Positions 23,313 to 33,733 of a stretch of DNA of 64,000 nucleotides are shown here, piece by piece. Each line of letters starts with the position of its first letter. The first letter of the stretch is position 1. The DNA comes from Carposina sasakii (lineage: Eukaryota; Arthropoda; Insecta; Lepidoptera; Carposinidae), in assembly GCA_014607495.2 (NCBI GenBank), contig CP053152.1, forward strand, positions 13,685,899-13,749,898. Reading direction: 5' to 3'. Under the pieces are notes generated by a model, which saw nothing but the letters and a program-made list of their open reading frames with translations, was not told the origin of the DNA and ran no database searches. The position numbers and the translations under genes were made by a program.

Positions 23313-23661
23313 AGTACGTCGTAAAAGCTGCGATTTCAGTTCTCAGTGTGCATTTCAAGCAAGGGACAGATAGTTAAGATCTTGTCTCGCGAGGGCGGCC
23401 ATTGGACGCGGGGTGTAATTGAATCCCTTAACTTTGATTAGTAAGGGATGATGTAGCTTCAAGTCACGGGCACTGTTTACGAGTATTACGAATTATAGCT
23501 TTGAGATATCTAGGGAATGGCTATATGCTAGTGCCTTCGCTTCGCTGTGATAGGTACACAATTGTATTCCTATAACTAATGATGTTGCATACATACCTAT
23601 AGGTATATGTCGTATAGACATCTTATGTCTATACGGTCTATGCATAACAGGACATAGAATT

Positions 23662-23905
23662 TCTTGTTCTTCTTCTTCAGCCTATTGCAGTCCACTGCTG
23701 GACGTAGGCCTCCCCCCGGACACGCCACAAGGCTACTGCCACAGAGGGGTTTTGCCCATAGTCACCAAGCTGGGCAGGCGGGTTGGTGACCGCAGTGTGA
23801 TTTTCGGGCTATGTTGTCAGCACGAGAGGCGCTGCTGCCCACCTCCTGGAAACCCTTAATCGCCTCGTACGATACCCACGGGCAGACATGGGGTGCATGT
23901 TTAAT
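23662..23905 (+). repeat. Dispersed repeat S5 ('CAGTCCACTGCTGGACGTAG')
   Basis: A TTCTTCTTC-type start is followed by 'CAGTCCACTGCTGGACGTAG', 'GGTTGGTGACCGCAGTGTGA' and 'CCTCGTACGATACCCACGGG'. Other copies are at 42856, 45996 (inverse) and 58626 (fragment). The inverse copy ends in GATGATGATG, a simple tail suggesting a retroposon 3' end. Confidence 0.65.
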
Positions 23906-24784
23906 TTGAAATAGATAAATAAATAGACACGGTTATGTTCTCGAAGTAGGCTTGCTAGGACCGCTGGATCATAAGGTACGTTTAGCGTAGTGGGAACAGA
24001 AATTTATGCATGGTTTGATGCATTAAACTGCATACGTTTACACATCAATAACTTTCCTAAATAGTCTAATAGAACACGTATATAAAAGTAGGTGTACATA
24101 GTTATGTATAAGGTTAAAATACATTTAAGTCTCAAATATCCTGCCTTTGGAATTCGAAACGAACAAACACATGAATCAATCCCATTGCAATTAGGCGCGA
24201 AGGCGGGCGGCATGCGCGTACGCACCTCAAAGGCGCATGCGCGGGAATGTGCGTGACGAACGCAATCAGTTGGTCCTTCGAGCCGGATGCTTCGCGTTAC
24301 TCACTTAATTAGATATATCAACTGAAAATGGTGCTATTAACCGTTTACTTACAGAGAAATTTGAATCTTGCTGATGTAAGTATTATGGATGAATTTTCTT
24401 TGAAATTAAAGGGGGTTAAGCTATGAATGTAGAAAGTTCGTAATAAAGCACGTTAATGAACTGTTTTATACTTTGACCAAGTTAGAATAAGGTTCATTTT
24501 TGCATCAATATAGGCAGAAATGGAGTTGACTTGGATGGTGTCCAGGAGATGGTCACCTAAATATTTGCTAAGGTTTGATTTGATTTGTTTTGAATACCGC
24601 CGTCACACCTGCGTATATTAATCAAGTTTATGACTTCCTTGGATAATGTATTTTTTAAGTCGGAATAATTTTCTACCTGCGGAAATTAGAGCCTGTTATT
24701 TTAAATGACTATAATTGATTTATAGCTTAATCCACATGCTATTTTAACGCGTAATTTTCATATTTGGTAATATAGTAATATTTC

Positions 24785-24900
24785 ACTATGGGTTCGTCCA
24801 CCGCCGGGCCCTATACCCTCCACTGACCCTCGGATCTGATAACTCATAACCGCGAAAACAAGCACTTGCACTACCTACAATCGCCACAAGAAACCAGATA
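24785..24900. mobile_element. Penelope-like short element, single arm fragment
   Basis: It contains 'CACTATGGGTTCGTCCACCG', 'CCCTCCACTGACCCTCGGAT' and 'CAATCGCCACAAGAAACCAG'. It matches the outer arm of 33734 but has neither tail nor hammerhead motif. Confidence 0.55.
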
Positions 24901-25208
24901 TTGTATATTTACCTGTATAGGTACTTTCTTGGTAGTGTTCACACTAAATACAATACAGATCGAATACACTTAATGATTTATAGGTATGTAGATGTAGCCT
25001 TAGCATGTCTGCAATAAACTTATCAAAGCCAGGAATGCTTTAGAATCAAAATAATGAACTTAACACAAAACAATGTTTACAGGTCGTTAAACAATGAAAG
25101 CAGACTAATTGATGGCAGCGAGAAGACGTCTAAATAAATAGATTTGTTTGCCGTTACTTGTGACTGGCATAGTGTGTCTGATTTTCCAGATATTCAGGTA
25201 ATATAATT

Positions 25209-25280
25209 GACCCGGTGGCTTAGTGATTATAGCGGCTGGCACGGTTTGCAGTGGTCGTGGGTTCGATTCCCACTCGGGTG
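25209..25280 (+). other. tRNA-like 72-nt sequence, copy 1
   Basis: It has an A box in 'GGTGGCTTAGTGATTATAGC' and a T arm GTGGG-TTCGATT-CCCAC followed by TCGGGTG, which pairs with the 5' ACCCGG. The anticodon arm (CTGGC-ACGGTTT-GCAG) is imperfect, and position 33 is not U. It is 92% or more like 25533-25604. It is therefore a tRNA-derived repeat or pseudogene rather than a working tRNA gene. Confidence 0.5.
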
Positions 25281-25532
25281 AAGAATTTTTTCCATTTTCT
25301 TTATTAATAATTTTATAATATATAATATCTTGACTAAGATAAATTTATAAAAACACTTCTCCATTAATATAATCCGTTAGGATATGGTTGATCGTTTCAT
25401 CTTTAAACATTGTGCTGAGGGATTCAGCTTTGTTTTCCGAGATTTGGCTAGTGCATAGCTATCGGGATGAAGAATAACGTTGCCAATATTTAATTTAGAA
25501 AAGAGATGGTAAAATTCGTCATCCGAGTAATT

Positions 25533-25604
25533 GACCCGGTGGCTTAGTGGTTATAGCGGCTGGCACGGTTTGCAGTGGTCGTGGGTTCGATTCCCATTCG
25601 GGTG
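25533..25604 (+). other. tRNA-like 72-nt sequence, copy 2
   Basis: The core is the same as copy 1, with a CCCAT change that breaks one T-stem pair. It is preceded by 'AAATTCGTCATCCGAGTAAT', the same leader found before the different tRNA-like body at 55533. The downstream 'TTCCATTTTCTTTATTAATA' is shared with copy 1. Confidence 0.5.
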
Positions 25605-25789
25605 AATTTTTTTTTCCATTTTCTTTATTAATAATTTTATAAAATATTTATCTGTTGCTTGCAAGGTTGCTTTCGATTTTTTTACAACCTTTCTTGTAAG
25701 GTAACTTTCCGCTTTAGGTACCTAAGAGGTCATTAGGTAATTTTTAAAAAGCAATTTAAAGTACCATGCTGAGCTTCACTATATCTATA

Positions 25790-25960
25790 TATATCTCCTT
25801 CTGTGCTTGTCGTAAGTGTTCACTCAGGAACTTCAGGGCATACTCGCAGATGATGAGTTAGCAACTTGTCCCATACCTCGCTAAACGTGGCAGTAGGATT
25901 TTCTTTGTGATACTGCAGTTTATAAACACAGCCGTGTGCATATGTAGGTATGTTTGTATA
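25790..25960 (-). repeat. Dispersed repeat S2, inverse orientation
   Basis: It contains 'GATGAGTTAGCAACTTGTCC', 'CCTCGCTAAACGTGG' and 'TATAAACACAGCCGTG', the reverse complement of the S2 start. It is non-coding. Confidence 0.55.
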
Positions 25961-28245
25961 AATAATAGAACTTCGATTCTCCGCTATTAAGTAATTGACC
26001 CTTTTCCACAGACTGTGTCTTAATATTCTTATTCCTCCTTTTATTCAGCTTTATAATATTCAAATCCTAAAAGTATAAAGATAGGGGTAATAAAACTTTG
26101 TCTTTGTGTAATTAATAAACTACTTCTTAGTTCGCAAACTCGTAGTTCCATCTGGATTCGTCTGTAGTTACACAGAGTCTGGCCTACCGGACGTCTATCG
26201 GACTGAGCGATTTGTTTGCACTTGTAAAGACGAACGTCTGATATCTAGACTTGGGGTCAACAATCTGTTTTATTACTTTATCTACAGCTGTGGACTTGAG
26301 CTTGTCAATATTTAGGTCGAGAACTGGAGCTCTTCTCTCAAATTTTTAATCTTTTAAAACATTATCCTTTGCTAATACAATACCTCGTATAACTTTATTA
26401 TGATGAATCAGTTAATACGACTGTTACTAACATTGCTCTAATTTTAATCTCTACTAAGTATTATTTTCATGATACCATTTACTTGCCTCTTGCATACAAT
26501 TTTATTGAAGCAACGACTGCCATAGTCAAAAATGCCATTAATGACACATTGTTCAAGTTTTTACTAGTAAACAATGGCAATAATTGCTCTTGAATGTTCA
26601 AGAAAATAGTTCCATGTGAATGGGCTTTTATCTACTATTTAAATAAGCTAAAGAACGATTAAAAAATCAAGTAAAGTCGCGCTACTTACTTATAGATACA
26701 AGCACGTCTTGAAACCTTCCATAATACGTAAAGTTCAGTACAACTTCACAATTAATGCATTTAATTCACGTATTGTCTCTATATCGCTGAAGTTTCGCAA
26801 ACAAACTAATTCATTAGATTTGAAATAACAGAGCATAAATCTCGAGAAACTATGTTTGTATCTAGCAATAGACGGTACAAAGGTTAGAGTTTAAAGTTTG
26901 CCGCCATTTCGTCTTCTATCCGCCATTTTGTTTCTAACTTTTAGAAGAGAAGACAAATAAAAAGTTGGACTTACTTTATTTTTAACAAAATTTTAGTGCC
27001 TCTATTTTACTTGATAAAAGCTAAAAGGAATTTGTAATTAATATTAACCAGCTATGACTCCCAGAAGTAATCATGGGTAAAAAATGCGGTATTACTGCAA
27101 TACTCACTAAGAGTTGGTAAAGTAGGTACTATCCTATCAGCTTGCTAGCCTTGTTTAGCAGAACTGTTTCCAATGTGAAAGCGAGACGCAGCCAGAGTAG
27201 AGCAGACATCTCTTGCATCAATCTGCTGTTTCCGTGAAAAGAAAGATGTTTTATTGTTTTTCCGGAAAATTTATCATTTCACTATTCATTCTGTACTAAA
27301 AATCTCATGGACTTTCAAGAACTGGAAAATCCAAGATAAGGTTAATGCTTTTTGACTTCTGTTGGTGACAGAATAAAGGTTTGATATCAGAGTGATATCA
27401 GCCACTTGAGTTACTTGCACGTTTAATCACTGATAGCAAAAACCCAAAGAGAACATAAATATCATATACTACGGGTCCATCATGGTTCCACTTTGGTTCA
27501 ACAACAAAAAGTTTAACTAATATGCGAAGAATGTTATTAAGCTGTTTACCTATCAGTATCATGATCATCTATCCCCGCTATGTTCTGTCTACCCCATTTC
27601 AGGAAATCAGCTGTGTCTATATATGTATGAAGGTACCTATAATTTTATAAAACAGAGATGATGATAACACTTGCGACAGGCAATCAGCAAATTTACTGAT
27701 AAATCCAGCAGACACCCAAAGGATTCGGCAACCCTCACTTACCTTGCCGATCGTAACAAATAACAATAAAAAAGAACCAATCAATTTCACATCGCCAACC
27801 AGATCATCCCAAGGGAAGTGTAGAAGGCTATTGATTGACAAAATGCTCTATCTGTACCCTAACTTTAAAAGATTTATTTTAGTGCACGTTTTAATTATTT
27901 TTTTTGCAATTTATAAAACAGGCCAAAAATTTGATTTTAATGGCAGGGAAATGTATATTTGGGGAAGGCCAAAGAAAGAAAAATACCAGATTACTGGTAT
28001 ACATTGCGTTATTCTAAACAAATCAGGTAGAAGTTGTTGTTTTAATGATATATCATCCAACGGATATGAGGATAATAGCGATGAATGGAAGAAGAGGACA
28101 TATCGTCCCCAAATGAACGGGAACAGGGCAACGAGATGATGATGATGTATTATATGTAGTGCTACAAAACGAAGGTCAGAATTATCCAGCAAAATACACC
28201 AATAGTACTTCCAAAAAGAAAACTAATGTTATATCCATTGGCACA
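25961..28245. other. AT-rich stretch; S2 and 'TTTGGGG' repeat fragments
   Basis: It holds an S2 fragment at about 27550-27640 and a diverged inverse copy of the 8685 repeat at about 28000-28145. A 131-codon plus-strand frame (27744-28139) is one of the longest in the window, but its last third is that repeat, so it is not called a gene. Confidence 0.4.
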
Positions 28246-28815
28246 TCTATCTATCTATCTATACATATCTATATCTTCTTCTATCTTCTATCTACAGGGT
28301 GTAACAGAAAGGGTATATTAAGCGAAAAGCTATGTAAATAGCCCACCATAGGGAATCTATTTCCAATATTTGAGACTCGATATCACATGTTTATTTTTCA
28401 AGATTGTATGAACATTCCTGAGCTGTGTAGGAATTCTCCATACTATCTGGAAAAATAAACATATGATTTTGAGTCTGAAATTTTGTGGGTAGGTTCCTTT
28501 TAGTGGGCTGATTACATAGCTTTTCGCTTAACATACCCCTTTTGTTACACCCTGTATATACCTACATATAATGGTAACGGATCGCTGTCTATACATTTTT
28601 GAAATAATTGTCTGTTTGTCGGTTTGTATGTTTATCTATGCGTTTGTGCACGCCAATCTTAAAAAAGACTGAACCGATTTCAATGCAATTTTCAGGAATA
28701 TATTGTGATAGGTCCCACTTAACATATATCCCGGGAAAATGTATTTATCCCGGATAATTTCGACATTTAGGTTTTTTCTGTAGTCCACGCGGACAGAGTC
28801 ACGGGCGTCCACTAA
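28246..28815 (+). mobile_element. Helitron-like element with nested F2 MITE
   Basis: It starts TC after A in a TCTATCTATC run and ends 'CACGGGCGTCCACTAA' before T. It shares 'GTAACGGATCGCTGTCTATA' and 'CCCGGATAATTTCGACATTT' with the element at 590. It is interrupted at 28293-28558, leaving about 304 bp of Helitron. It encodes nothing. Confidence 0.65.
28293..28558. mobile_element. Foldback MITE, family F2, inside a Helitron
   Basis: It begins 'TACAGGGTGTAACAGAAAGG' and ends 'CTTTTGTTACACCCTGTA'. The halves are inverted as at 8985. Its position inside the older Helitron gives a relative insertion order. Confidence 0.7.
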
Positions 28816-29624
28816 TGTGATAATAAAAACAAAAGTAGTTTTACTCAATTATTAACACGAAATTGCCAAGCCAATTATTTTTCCAGCCATCGATCGCGCG
28901 TCGACAGCAACAACGGAAAAACTTCCAAAATTAAATCTCGAACTTCCATCGAAATATTCACAAAGTATTTTAGTTAAAACGAAATTAACAATACATTTTG
29001 CCGAGTGCGCAATATTGGCAATCGTATCGCTCGGTGTTTGACGAAGCAAAAAAGCTGTTTTTCGAGTTTTTGCAGCGTTTAATTGAAATCAGGTAAGGGT
29101 GATGAAGGGGGAGTTAATGGGGTTTTACAAATTGAGAATGAATAAATGTAAAAAATCCATAGTTTTTAACTGGCTAAATTTGAGCAATTAAATCGCAATG
29201 AAATGCAACTATATTCAGAAAGCAATCTACAATAGCATAGAAATTCTACCACAATAAAGCTTTACAACGTAATATGAAAACGAAATTAGCAATTTTGTAT
29301 TAGATACAAAACAAAAAAAACATGGTATTTACTACGCAACACGAATCAATTCATAATGTATTCGCTGACCTCTCTACCCCTAATAATACAAATAGCTTAT
29401 TTCAATTATTCCTCTTTCACCTCCTCGCAGAATAAAGCCTCGGTCGGGAATTTTTGTGAAAATAGCAGTATTGGAAAGGGTTCAATTATTCGAAACCTAA
29501 TATTGACAAATATCGAAAACCTACTTAAGGAGAATGCAAATAATTTGTCTGTAGTAAAGCATGAATTAAATCCTATCAATTATTTATTTATTAATCTATG
29601 TTCCTTGGACGGTTCCCATACATT

Positions 29625-29835
29625 TTGATGAAAATTTAACGTTTTAATAGCTAATCAGTTTTCCCGGGCACATGATTGGATAGATTTTAAAATAATAACA
29701 CTAAAAAAATATATAAACTAAAAACCTATCATTAAATCAAAATGGTTCGCCCGCACCAAGTAAATTATTCTCCGGAAGAAGGCGACCTTAAGAGTTTCAT
29801 CTTTGAAAGTTCGTCATAGAATCATACTCGTACAA
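29625..29835 (+). repeat. Dispersed repeat, left member of an inverted pair
   Basis: It contains 'TTTTGATGAAAATTTAACG', 'GCTAATCAGTTTTCC', 'AAGTAAATTATTCT' and 'GAAGAAGGCG'. The reverse complement, moderately diverged, lies at 31670-31905. No coding frame is supported. Confidence 0.5.
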
Positions 29836-29879
29836 TGATAATAATCAGTAACCTTTTTCTATTTATAAATGTAACATTT

Positions 29880-30140
29880 GACGGCCGATTGGTGTAGTAG
29901 GTAGTGACCCTGCCTGCGACGCCATAGATCCTGGGTTCGAATCCCGGTAGGTGCAAACATTGATATGATGAATATTAATGTTTGTTTCCGAGTCATGGAT
30001 GTTTCTATACTTATCTATGTATTTATATACCGTTGCTTAGTACCCACGACCGTTGCTTAGTACCCACGACACAAGACCTTATGGATCTTAATGTGGGACT
30101 AAGTTAATGTGTTGTGAAGTGTGTGAATATTTACTTATTT
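29880..30140 (+). mobile_element. tRNA-derived SINE family S3, with internal 20-bp duplication
   Basis: The head 'GACGGCCGATTGGTGTAGTA' and B box 'GGGTTCGAATCCC' are followed by the same body as the minus-strand copy at 5580. A 20-bp segment (ACCGTTGCTTAGTACCCACG) is tandemly doubled at 30030-30069 and single in the other copy. The poly-A-like tail is TTACTTATTTACTTATT. Confidence 0.8.
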
Positions 30141-30412
30141 ACTTATTATTAAAACATTAATATTTATGACTTTAGGGGCGGCATCAAATCATACAATATC
30201 ATATTGAATTGTATCAGGCGTCACTATTCGGAAGTTCAAATCTCTATTGAGGGATCGCCCGCCACCGGGCCCTATACCCTCCGCTGACCCTCGGATCTGC
30301 CTACTCATGATCACGAACACAAGACACTACAGTCGCAACGAGAAGCCAGATCCAAGCACCTAGCATGCAACCATAAATACATAGCTGCTAATTCGAAAAC
30401 CAATTAAAATTT

Positions 30413-30457
30413 TAATCGACATATGTTTCGCCAACACCCGTGGCATCATCAGGATTA
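30413..30457 (-). ncRNA. Hammerhead-like ribozyme motif, intact core
   Basis: On the minus strand, in order: stem I strand TAATC, core CTGATGA, an extra T, stem II GCCA with loop CGGGTGT and TGGC, then GAAA. The short palindromic stem III CATATG follows, then TC giving cleavage triplet GTC, and stem I strand GATTA. All invariant core bases are present. The one deviation is the unpaired T between the core and stem II. The tiny stem III matches retroelement hammerheads that are thought to act best as dimers. Activity is inferred, not shown. Confidence 0.6.
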
Positions 30458-30717
30458 GTTTTCCATGTTAGTTCTATCTACCAGTTCTAGAACCAACTAA
30501 CTAACAACTAAAACCAATGTATTGCAAATCATTTTTATATCCTCAATCAAAATATAAAATAAAAAATGTTAATACCTACACATTAGTTTGAAATATAAAA
30601 TTATTATAAATAAATAAATATATAAAATATACATATTAGTTATTAATTGTTAAATTAGCAGAAGAAAAATAAATTTATAATTAGGTATATTAAATATATA
30701 GAACTAACATGGAAAAC

Positions 30718-30762
30718 TAATCCTAATGATGCCACGGGTGTTGGCGAAACATATGTCGATTA
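30718..30762 (+). ncRNA. Hammerhead-like motif, core mutated
   Basis: This is the opposite arm of the same palindrome, with the same stems I, II and III and GAAA. The core reads CTAATGA: the invariant G of CTGANGA is A. This copy should be inactive. Confidence 0.5.
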
Positions 30763-31374
30763 AAATTTTAATTGGTTTTCGGATTAGCAGCTATGTATTT
30801 ATGGTTGCATGCTAGGTGCTTGGATCTGGCTTCTCGTTGCGACTGTAGTGTCTTGTGTTCGTGATCATGAGTAGGCAGATCCGAGGGTCAGCGGAGGGTA
30901 TAGGGCCCGGTGGCGGGCGATCCCTCAATAGACATACAATATCATTTAGTTTCAAAATAATTAGGTTCTTTAGTGTTGTAATGGTAACGCAGAAGCCCTA
31001 TCTTAGGGTTCGCCTTAACATAAAAGGCAGGTGTACCAACAGAATAGGGACTATTGTGAAGAGGGTGGCATTGTCTAAAGGAATGAATTAATCAACCCCC
31101 GTGGAGAGTAAATGTAAAATCCAATCAAGACGTTTGCTCAATCATAGTCTGAGAATTTATGGCAAATAACTTTTAAGTAATTTAATAGTTCAATCAAGCT
31201 GGATTTTCTTCAAATTTATGTTGAGTAAGCACTCATATTGTAAACATATAAATATCAAATTACATCAATGTTAAGACCGATCAAAGTTAAGGATTAAATA
31301 TGTGCCGTGATGAACCAGATCCTAATTTCTATTTCAGTATTCAGGTACCATTTACATAAAGTAAATAACCTTAC

Positions 31375-31485
31375 CTTAATCAATTTATTTTGCAGCTTGG
31401 TGACCGCCATCCTCTCCCTCTGCGTCCGTCTTTTCTCCTCCTCCAGTTGGCTTTCCAACTGCTTGATACGTTTTTCGAGGAGTTC
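31375..31485 (-). CDS. Internal coiled-coil exon of a minus-strand gene
   Basis: This 111-nt, 37-codon exon is bounded by acceptor GTTTCAG and donor AAG|GTAAGG, phase 0 at both ends. It encodes 'ELLEKRIKQLESQLEEEKRR' followed by 'TQRERMAVTKLQNKLIK', a strongly charged heptad-type coiled coil expected to mediate oligomerisation or scaffold binding. Codon choice is balanced, unlike the surrounding AT-rich DNA. The upstream exon at 60981-61398 ends in phase 0 on the same strand, so the two can be joined directly, with a 29.5 kb intron. The next exon lies beyond the left edge or was not recognised. A cytoskeletal or signalling scaffold is possible; the family was not identified. Confidence 0.85.
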
Positions 31486-31669
31486 CTGAAACAACCAATA
31501 AATAATTATTACATTTCACAACCGTTTAATCTTCTTCTGTAATTACGTTATTAGATTCAGTTTTTTTTAAAGAAACCGTCTTATAATATAAACTTTAACA
31601 AATGTTAAATAGAGAAGCATCTTCGATCTGGTGACTTTTTTGGCTCAAAATAAGTTCTTTAATATTTAG

Positions 31670-31905
31670 TCGGTAAAAAACTAATTAGAAGCAAGGTCGA
31701 TTTTGAAAGCATTTTAAGTGCGCCTTCTTCAGAAGAATAATTTACTTGGATGGGGCGAACCATTTTTCTTATATATTTTTTAAATTGAATGAAAGGTTTT
31801 ATTAGTTAAAACTTTGGAGTGTTATTATAAATCTAACCAATCATAATCCCTAGGAAAATTGATTAGCGATTAAAACGTTAAATTTTCATCAAAATTGCTT
31901 AACCC
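31670..31905 (-). repeat. Dispersed repeat, right member of an inverted pair
   Basis: The reverse complement aligns with 29625-29835 ('GATGAAAATTTAACG', 'AAGTAAATTATTCTTC', 'TGAAGAAGGCG'). The pair flanks the Penelope-like element and the coiled-coil exon. It is probably two independent insertions of one family. Confidence 0.5.
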
Positions 31906-32164
31906 CAAGTCTCTCATACTGATTGATCTCACTCAGCACTCAAAATGCTTTTAAAATTGACGTTGCTTCTGATCAGCTTTTTATCGAGTAATATGATAAA
32001 TAACTTAGTTTGAACCAAAAAAATCGTTAGATCAAGCATGATTCTATACTATACATTTTTTCCCGATTTCAATTACGACCATTTCCTCAAAAACAACTCA
32101 ATCCAAAAACGTAATTTCCGACCAACGGTCCTTTAAGAGAAGCCACCCACAAGGAGTCCCCTCC

Positions 32165-32329
32165 CTTCCCTTCCCTTCGCGTCCGTCAGTCAGTGTCTAG
32201 TCGGATGTCATCGAGGTAGGACTGTAACACGCTCGAAATTTTACAAAAAAATACTGTCTGTAGTTTAACTTTTAAGTTGTGTAAATAAATTGACAATTTA
32301 GTTAGTATTATATCAATTGTTTAACTGAA
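32165..32329 (+). promoter_or_regulatory. Candidate promoter and 5' leader of the 62-residue gene
   Basis: Just upstream of the ATG at 32330 lies a less AT-rich patch. It has two overlapping TCAGT initiator motifs ('GTCCGTCAGTCAGTGTCTAG', about 32181-32200), the typical arthropod start-site sequence. No TATA box was seen. The transcription start is inferred. Confidence 0.35.
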
Positions 32330-33347
32330 ATGGCAAATAAAAAAAGGAAAATAAAGAAGAAGAAAAAAAATGATGTGAAGAAACTCCGAAAGAATATTGC
32401 GTAAGTACCTGTTAACCTACTTTTTGTGAATTCAGGACATTTATAATAAAACGTTATCAGAATAATACTTAATGACAAAAACTAGCTAAGTCAGCAGGTA
32501 TGACCACAGAGTATCCAAATAAATATACATGCAGTACATATACACTATTTTATATATTATATTTTTATTTCATATATTATAGGTGGCATGGAAAAGCATG
32601 CATGGAAGTAGTTAGCGAGAGGAAATGAGTGCGAGAGAGAGAGAATAGACAGGACAGTCTTATGGATATTGAGAGACGAAAGACGTGAAAACGTACTCGT
32701 ATAGTGAAAAGGTATAAATAAATAATAAATTCATTTCAGTGCACTGAGATCTCGCACCGAGAACGGTACATTCACGTCCAACAAAATCACCGATGAGCAA
32801 CACACGTAAGAATATTTCATATCTCTTTATCAGTCCAACAACTACATTTGATACAATTTAGAAACTGTATTTTATGTAAAGCAGACAAAACACTATTATG
32901 TCTCCTATACACAATCAGCGATTACTAACAATTAAAGGCTAACATCATAGACGGCTTATTCGATTGCAATCGCTTTTAAAAATAATCTTGCATAAGTATC
33001 GCAGTCAGTATCATAAGAACATTAAGCTGTGTTACATTATTTTACTAGTCATTTAAAACTGTCAAAAGCAGCAATTGGTTTTCTAACTTCAAGTTTAGAA
33101 TATCATTATGATCCATTATTTGCAGAGAAATTACATATGATTGTAAACCACATTCTATAAACTCGGATGCAGTCTACCTGACGAGCGAAATTCACAATAC
33201 TGAGTAATTTTAGCACACGCTTCTTTTTTACTTAAAGCTTATTATGATTATTTAACATAATATGTCATTACTGTACTGACATTATGTTTTTACAGAGAAC
33301 CTGAAGAGATCATTGTCATTAAAGTTGAAGATATAGAAGACGAGTAG
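32330..33347 (+). CDS. Three-exon gene encoding a 62-residue basic/acidic protein
   Basis: The coding exons are 32330-32400, 32740-32805 and 33296-33347. Introns have consensus sites (GC|GTAAGT ... TTTCAG; AC|GTAAGA ... TTTACAG), and both introns are phase 2. The frame stays open across both junctions and stops at TAG. The product starts 'MANKKRKIKKKKKNDVKKLR' (nuclear-localisation-like, very basic). It continues through a polar middle 'ALRSRTENGTFTSNK' and ends acidic, 'EPEEIIVIKVEDIEDE'. AATAAA lies at 33570. It is nested, in the opposite orientation, in the large intron of the coiled-coil gene. No family was recognised. The acidic tail resembles tails of chromatin-associated or transposon-derived proteins. 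Three independent splice features in frame make chance unlikely. Confidence 0.6.
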
Positions 33348-33569
33348 AAGTAGTTCCAATCAGTATCAGGAAGACTCTTCCTCTTAAACTACAGAAAAAT
33401 TTAAATGACATCAGTTTTTGAGAAAGGGCTTCTATCCCGGGATGAAAAGTAAAGCCTTCTTCATGAGTGTGGCTATTATGTATAAGAAATAGTTATTTAA
33501 AAAAATTATAATAACAATCACAATTAACAATAACCAACAATATAACATATAAAAACAATCAGAGGAGCA

Positions 33570-33575
33570 AATAAA
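33570..33575 (+). terminator. Poly(A) signal AATAAA
   Basis: AATAAA lies 223 bp after the stop codon of the three-exon gene, in 'GAGCAAATAAAAAGCC'. It is the first canonical signal downstream seen by eye. AATAAA is common in AT-rich DNA, so support is moderate. Confidence 0.35.
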
Positions 33576-33733
33576 AAGCCTTATCTTATGATCTTGAATT
33601 TACCTTTTCTATTTAATTATACTGTGGCGTGCTTGCACGTCGCCATACGTCACCAACACTGAAATATCACAATTTTCATATCACGATGCCTCCCTTTAGC
33701 GAAGCAGGTGCAAACCCACTGATATACGTAATT

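Larger units (their letters stand above)
30203..30932 (-). mobile_element. Palindromic Penelope-like element with 13-bp target duplication
   Basis: It is flanked by CATACAATATCAT at 30190-30202 and 30933-30945. It begins with a one-sided tail ('TTGTATCAGGCGTCACTATT'). Two long inverted arms follow, roughly 30240-30490 and 30695-30932, each from 'CTCTATTGAGGGATCGCC' inwards to a hammerhead-like motif. The AT-rich centre is about 200 bp. Inverted repeated termini, a one-sided extension and hammerhead motifs are known features of Penelope-like retroelements. No reverse transcriptase or GIY-YIG frame is present, so it is non-autonomous. Confidence 0.7.

Noticed and set aside
23680..23690. Possible CRISPR-like or satellite array from recurrent short repeats
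   Set aside because: Repeats in the window are dispersed transposon copies without regular spacing; no array of equal repeats and spacers exists.
25209..25604. Functional tRNA genes
   Set aside because: The anticodon arm is imperfect, U33 is missing and the 72-nt bodies are repeated with shared flanks, so a tRNA-derived repeat fits better.
27617..27841. Minus-strand frame followed by a good donor (AAG|GTAAGTG at about 27741)
   Set aside because: No acceptor gives an open exon in a phase compatible with the coiled-coil gene; the nearest acceptor runs into an in-frame TAG.
27744..28139. 131-codon plus-strand frame, one of the longest in the window
   Set aside because: Its last third is a diverged copy of the dispersed 'TTTGGGG' repeat, it has no splice or promoter support, and the middle is AT-driven hydrophobic sequence.
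28852..29049. Minus-strand 65-codon frame with moderate GC
   Set aside because: No splice sites in a useful phase and no recognisable motif.
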